A DNA stretch of 8,458 nucleotides from Sphingomonadaceae bacterium (GTDB taxonomy: Bacteria > Pseudomonadota > Alphaproteobacteria > Sphingomonadales > Sphingomonadaceae). Made by a program: the position numbers and the translations under genes. Below are positions 5,320 to 8,458 of this stretch, piece by piece (the stretch's first letter is position 1; every line of letters begins with the position of its first letter). The notes beneath the pieces are model-generated. The model saw only the letters and a program-made list of their open reading frames with translations. It was not told where the DNA came from and did not search any database. Location: the NCBI GenBank assembly GCA_947446935.1, contig CANFIV010000048.1, positions 1 through 8,458 of the forward strand. The letters are read 5' to 3'.

Positions 5320-6195
5320 TCATGCGTTGACCGGTGCGAATGCCCGAATGGCCTCGACAACAAGGTCCGGACGTTCTTCGTGCGCCAGGTGACCGAGCCC
5401 TGCAAGCAGGGTCATGCGTGCGTTTGGCATGAGTTTGCAGGCTTGTTCGACAGCGCTTGTCGGAACTGCGCTGTCGCGCTCACCGTGGATCAGCAATACT
5501 GGCTTTGTGATTTTGGGGAGGTCGCGCTGCAGGCCGGGAAGGTCCCAGCCGGCCATCATTTCCAGCGCGCCGCGGCAGTGGTTCGAATTGCCGATCAGTT
5601 TGCCATAGCAAGCGAGTCCCTCCGCATCGATCTTCGATCCAGTCGAGCGGACGAGGAAGCGCTCGGTATCGCCAGCACCGCGCGCTGTTGCGGCGAAAAT
5701 GCGTGGCACCAGCGGATTGAGCACGAGCGCGCGGGCGAGTGTCTGCAGCAGAGGGGCGAACACGCCGGGGAAGGGCATGAGCGCCGGGCCCAGACCGATC
5801 AGGCGTTCTGCGTGCACTCCATCACGCACCATGCGCAGCGCTATGGCCGCGCCCGCGGAATGCCCGATGATCTGCGAGGGTACCACGTCCAACGCGGTGA
5901 GCAGCGCCGCTACCGCCTTGGCCATGCCCGGCAAGGTGAGGCCGCCGGCTGGACGACCACGCGTGAAACCATGGCCGGGAAGGTCCATCGCGATCACGCG
6001 GTGTTCGCGCGCCAGCAGCGGCAACAGGGAGCGCCAGCTGTGCGTGGCCGCTCCGGTGCCGTGGAGCAGCACAATGATCGGCCCTTCGCCCATGTCTTGC
6101 ACGTGCCAAGTGAGGCCGCCTGCGGTGACAAAGCGGCTTGCCGTGCGGTGCGGCCAATTTTGGCCATCCGTTTCCCAGCGCAGCTGCGCACTCAC
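5320..6195 (-). CDS. bchO: Magnesium chelatase-associated alpha/beta hydrolase BchO
   Basis: BchO is an alpha/beta-hydrolase-fold protein always found beside bchD and assigned to the magnesium chelatase or protoporphyrin step; its exact reaction is not established. The 291-residue product shows the oxyanion-hole segment HGTGAATHSW (45-54), DLPGHG (71-76), the nucleophile elbow GHSAGA (111-116, Ser113), a candidate acid Asp241 in GERDSAVP, and a catalytic histidine in GLGHLAHEERP (His269 or His272). GHSAGA is typical of BchO. It begins with GTG, overlapping the bchD stop by GTGA, with a GGAG seven bases upstream. It is therefore very probably translated by coupling within the bchIDO operon, and the 49-residue membrane gene follows. 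Confidence 0.94.
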   Translation of the reverse strand: MSAQLRWETDGQNWPHRTASRFVTAGGLTWHVQDMGEGPIIVLLHGTGAATHSWRSLLPLLAREHRVIAMDLPGHGFTRGRPAGGLTLPGMAKAVAALLTALDVVPSQIIGHSAGAAIALRMVRDGVHAERLIGLGPALMPFPGVFAPLLQTLARALVLNPLVPRIFAATARGAGDTERFLVRSTGSKIDAEGLACYGKLIGNSNHCRGALEMMAGWDLPGLQRDLPKITKPVLLIHGERDSAVPTSAVEQACKLMPNARMTLLAGLGHLAHEERPDLVVEAIRAFAPVNA

Positions 6196-7937
6196 GTCAG
6201 CGCTCCGATTACCTTGCTGAGCGTTGCGGCGCTGGCTTGGGGCAGGGGCAAGTAGCGCGCCTGCATGGCCGAAGCGATCGCGGCGGCTTCGGGGCGAGGG
6301 CGAGGGGAAATGTCGATCACCACGCCGGCCAGCCGTGCGGCGGCGATGGCACGCGCCGCCTTCATGGCATCCTCGGTGGCAGCGGCTCGGTTGGTGCTGC
6401 CATCAAGCGCAATATTGCCGCGCCCATCAGTGAGGACCACCAGCAGAGGCGTGTACCCGCGCCCAAGGAGGCCGGTGCCGAGCGTGCAGACCATCGAGAG
6501 GCCGGCCGCGAGCGGGGTCCCTCCGCCGCCGGGCAGTTCGGTCAGGGCGCGGCGCGCGCGGGTGAGTGAGCGCGTCGGCGGTAGAAGCATCTGGGCCTGA
6601 TCGCCTCGAAAGGCGACGAGCGCGACCTCCGTGCGCTTTACATAGGCTTGCGCGAGCAGAAGTTCGACCGCGCCCTTGGCCTCGGCCAGCCGCGAGAACG
6701 CCGCGGAGCCGGATGCATCGACAGCAAAGACCGTGACCGAGGCGCTGCGGGCTTCGAACCGGCGGACGCGGACGTCGTCCTTCATGATGCGCAGGCCCGG
6801 TCGGCTTGCGTCCCCGCCTTCCTGTCGGCGCAATGCTTGCCAAGGCACCGCCGCGCGCAGCGTGTCGATCAGCGCCAGCCGCGCACCGCCGGTGGGAAGG
6901 CCTTGCCGCGCAGCGAGCGGTCGGCCGCGCAAGGGCGACTGGTGACGCGCACCGCCGCCGCTGCCCGTGCCGCGACGGGTGCGGCCTGCTGCGATTTGTT
7001 CGAGCAGACCGGGCGGGATTGCGGCAGCCGCCGCTTCAATCAACTGATCCGGGTCCGGGGTCTTGTCATCGACCCGGTCGCTGTTCTCGGCGCTATCCTG
7101 ATCGCTGTTCGAAGGTGGCTCGGGTTCGCCATCGTCGCCATCGGTACCTTCTTCTTCAGGCGGCGGAGGAGGGGGAGGTGTGTCGTCCTCGGCTTGTGGT
7201 TCGCTCGGCGGCGGCACGCGGGTTGCGCGCGGGGCGAGCACGAGGCGGGACGCTGCAGCCAGGTCCGTATCGGACACGGATGTGCGCCCATCAAGCCAAG
7301 CACTGGCCCCAGCGGCAAGCGCGGCAAAGCGCAGCGCGCGGCCGGAATCGACACCGAGCGCGAGCGAGACGGCAGCAAGCGCGTTCAAGGCTGCTGTGCC
7401 GCACTCCGGCAGTTCGGCAAGAGAGGCGATGGATTCGGGAAGCGCCCAGTGAGCCACGCCGGCCGGGTGTGCGCTGCGCAGGTCGCAAGCGAAAGCCACG
7501 CGCTCGGTCAGGCTGATCGGCGGCACCTCGTCCGCCTCGGCACCGTCGTCGAGCAGGACGAGGCCAAATCGCTCCGCCGGATCGGTCTGATCGAGCGCCT
7601 GCGCTACGCTGCCTGCCAGCGCCGGAGTGATCCGCTCGGCAAGCGGCGCAACAACCACAGAGCCGCGCGCCTCCTGCAGAAACCCGGTGCGCTCCACGCT
7701 GCGCCCGGCTGCAAGGCTGGCGGCGAGATCGATCCCGCCGCGCAGCCGCTCGCCGTCGATATGCGCGGGCATCCGTTTTAGGCGCATGGCGTTGCCAAGA
7801 CGCTCGACCATGGCATCACGCGCCGGGCCGGGTCCGCGCAGCCACAGGCCACCAAATCCGGTGGGGCAGAGAGCAAAGGCGCGCAGGGCCAGCGCCGCGT
7901 CGTCCATGGGAGCGACCGGCGAAGTAGGGGCTGTCAC
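6192..7937 (-). CDS. bchD: Magnesium chelatase subunit D (AAA-like and VWA domains)
   Basis: BchD forms a double hexameric ring with BchI, which, together with BchH, inserts Mg2+ into protoporphyrin IX with ATP hydrolysis. The 581-residue product is of usual length. Residues 1 to about 235 form the AAA+-like domain, which lacks a proper P-loop (LWLRGPGPARD at 31-41), as in other BchD proteins. Residues 242-300 are a proline-rich and acidic linker with a run of seven prolines (254-260) followed by Glu/Asp clusters. The C-terminal VWA integrin-I domain has the metal site DASGS (407-411), GGGTPL with Thr474, and LTDGRGN with Asp504. RGD at 444-446 is within the VWA domain. The GTG start overlaps the bchI stop by GTGA, with AGAGG seven bases upstream, and the stop overlaps bchO by GTGA, so all three are translationally coupled. 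Confidence 0.96.
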   Translation of the reverse strand: MTAPTSPVAPMDDAALALRAFALCPTGFGGLWLRGPGPARDAMVERLGNAMRLKRMPAHIDGERLRGGIDLAASLAAGRSVERTGFLQEARGSVVVAPLAERITPALAGSVAQALDQTDPAERFGLVLLDDGAEADEVPPISLTERVAFACDLRSAHPAGVAHWALPESIASLAELPECGTAALNALAAVSLALGVDSGRALRFAALAAGASAWLDGRTSVSDTDLAAASRLVLAPRATRVPPPSEPQAEDDTPPPPPPPEEEGTDGDDGEPEPPSNSDQDSAENSDRVDDKTPDPDQLIEAAAAAIPPGLLEQIAAGRTRRGTGSGGGARHQSPLRGRPLAARQGLPTGGARLALIDTLRAAVPWQALRRQEGGDASRPGLRIMKDDVRVRRFEARSASVTVFAVDASGSAAFSRLAEAKGAVELLLAQAYVKRTEVALVAFRGDQAQMLLPPTRSLTRARRALTELPGGGGTPLAAGLSMVCTLGTGLLGRGYTPLLVVLTDGRGNIALDGSTNRAAATEDAMKAARAIAAARLAGVVIDISPRPRPEAAAIASAMQARYLPLPQASAATLSKVIGALT

Positions 7938-8458
7938 CCGAAAACCTCTGCAATCGCGCGTTCGATCCTGATCGTCGATCCGGTCTCGTCAAGCACATCG
8001 CGACGCAGACGGTGGCGCAGCGCCATCGGGGCGACCGCGATGATGTGCTTACGCTTGACGGTATCGGCGCCTTCCAGCGCGGCAAGGGCGCGGGCACTGC
8101 GCATCAGGGTGAGCTCCCCGCGCAGGCCGTCGGCGCGCGTCGCCATGCACAGGCGCGAGGCATCGTAGAGCACTTCGTCGGGCGTTTGGACCGAGGGCAG
8201 GCGGTTGCGCCCGCGCGCGATGCGGCGCACGATCTTGGCATCGGCAGCGGCCCATTCTTCGGTGAAGGCGACGGAATCGCGCTCATGTGCGGCGCAGCGG
8301 CGCATGATCTCCACGCGCGCATCAAGCGATTGGGGCGTGCGCACTTCCACCGAGAGGCCGAAGCGGTCAAGCAACTGCGGGCGCAGTTCGCCTTCTTCCG
8401 GATTGCCGCTGCCGATCAGCACAAAACGCGCCTTGTGCCTAACCGAAAGCCCCTCGCG
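7934..8458 (-). CDS. bchI: Magnesium chelatase ATPase subunit I (C-terminal half, cut by window edge)
   Basis: BchI is the AAA+ ATPase of magnesium chelatase. The frame is open from the window end at 8458 and gives the last 174 residues, roughly half the usual length. The sequence begins REGLSVRHKARFVLIGSGNPEEG. GSGNPEEG holds the sensor-1 asparagine, and LRPQLLDRFG carries the family's conserved arginine-finger region. GELTLMRSARALAALEG is the sensor-2 helix region, and the remainder is the C-terminal helical domain. An apparent GTG start at 8422 lies inside the conserved FVLIGSGNPEEG segment and is not the gene start. Walker A and B motifs and the promoter lie beyond the window. The stop overlaps the bchD start in GTGA. 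Confidence 0.95.
   Translation of the reverse strand, partial: REGLSVRHKARFVLIGSGNPEEGELRPQLLDRFGLSVEVRTPQSLDARVEIMRRCAAHERDSVAFTEEWAAADAKIVRRIARGRNRLPSVQTPDEVLYDASRLCMATRADGLRGELTLMRSARALAALEGADTVKRKHIIAVAPMALRHRLRRDVLDETGSTIRIERAIAEVFG

Noticed and set aside
5380..6255. 291-residue plus-strand open frame opposite bchO
   Set aside because: It mirrors bchO almost exactly, and bchO has an intact hydrolase motif set. The plus-strand product lacks any known pattern.
6648..7781. 377-residue plus-strand open frame opposite bchD
   Set aside because: It is antisense to bchD, whose domains and metal-site residues are clear. The product is Arg/Ala/Gly-rich with no recognisable motif.
1..8458. tRNA, rRNA, CRISPR, insertion sequence or phage features
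   Set aside because: No tRNA-like cloverleaf, spaced repeat array, transposase or terminal inverted repeat was seen. Almost all bases belong to photosynthesis genes.

Overview
The window is a GC-rich piece of a bacterial photosynthesis gene cluster. Every gene but one belongs to bacteriochlorophyll a synthesis or the spirilloxanthin-type carotenoid pathway. The order (bchI-bchD-bchO, then crtC/crtD/crtF, then bchC-bchX) is, from memory, the arrangement found in aerobic anoxygenic phototrophic Alphaproteobacteria, especially Sphingomonadales (Erythrobacter/Porphyrobacter/Citromicrobium-like). The order assignment is recalled knowledge, not a search result, and the genus cannot be named from this sequence alone.

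Layout from left to right. Bases 1-410 (minus) hold the N-terminal part of bchX, cut by the window edge. Bases 407-1342 (minus) hold bchC, joined to bchX by an ATGA overlap. Bases 1343-1481 are an intergenic control region with a promoter-like sequence and PpsR/CrtJ-type palindromes. Bases 1482-2666 (minus) hold crtF. Bases 2667-2749 are the divergent crtF/crtD control region, with another PpsR-type palindrome. Bases 2750-4306 (plus) hold crtD. crtC follows on the plus strand and ends at 5142; its start is unclear, and its reading frame overlaps the end of crtD. Bases 5143-5292 (minus) encode a 49-residue single-helix membrane protein that I do not recognise. bchO (5320-6195), bchD (6192-7937) and the C-terminal half of bchI (7934 to the window end), all minus, complete the window. 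The whole window is coding apart from the two short control regions and small gaps.

How the genes work together. BchI and BchD are the AAA+ and VWA subunits of magnesium chelatase, and BchO is the hydrolase-fold protein that accompanies them. BchX (with BchY and BchZ, expected beyond base 1) reduces chlorophyllide to the bacteriochlorin level, and BchC oxidises the 3-hydroxyethyl group to acetyl. CrtC (1,2-hydratase), CrtD (3,4-desaturase) and CrtF (1-O-methyltransferase) act in succession on acyclic carotenoids. The TGT-N12-ACA motifs suggest joint repression by PpsR/CrtJ under oxygen or light.

The least explained items are the 49-residue membrane protein at the end of the bchIDO operon, the large out-of-frame crtD/crtC overlap with no start codon near the conserved CrtC N-terminus, and the repeat-rich operators upstream of bchC and between crtF and crtD.
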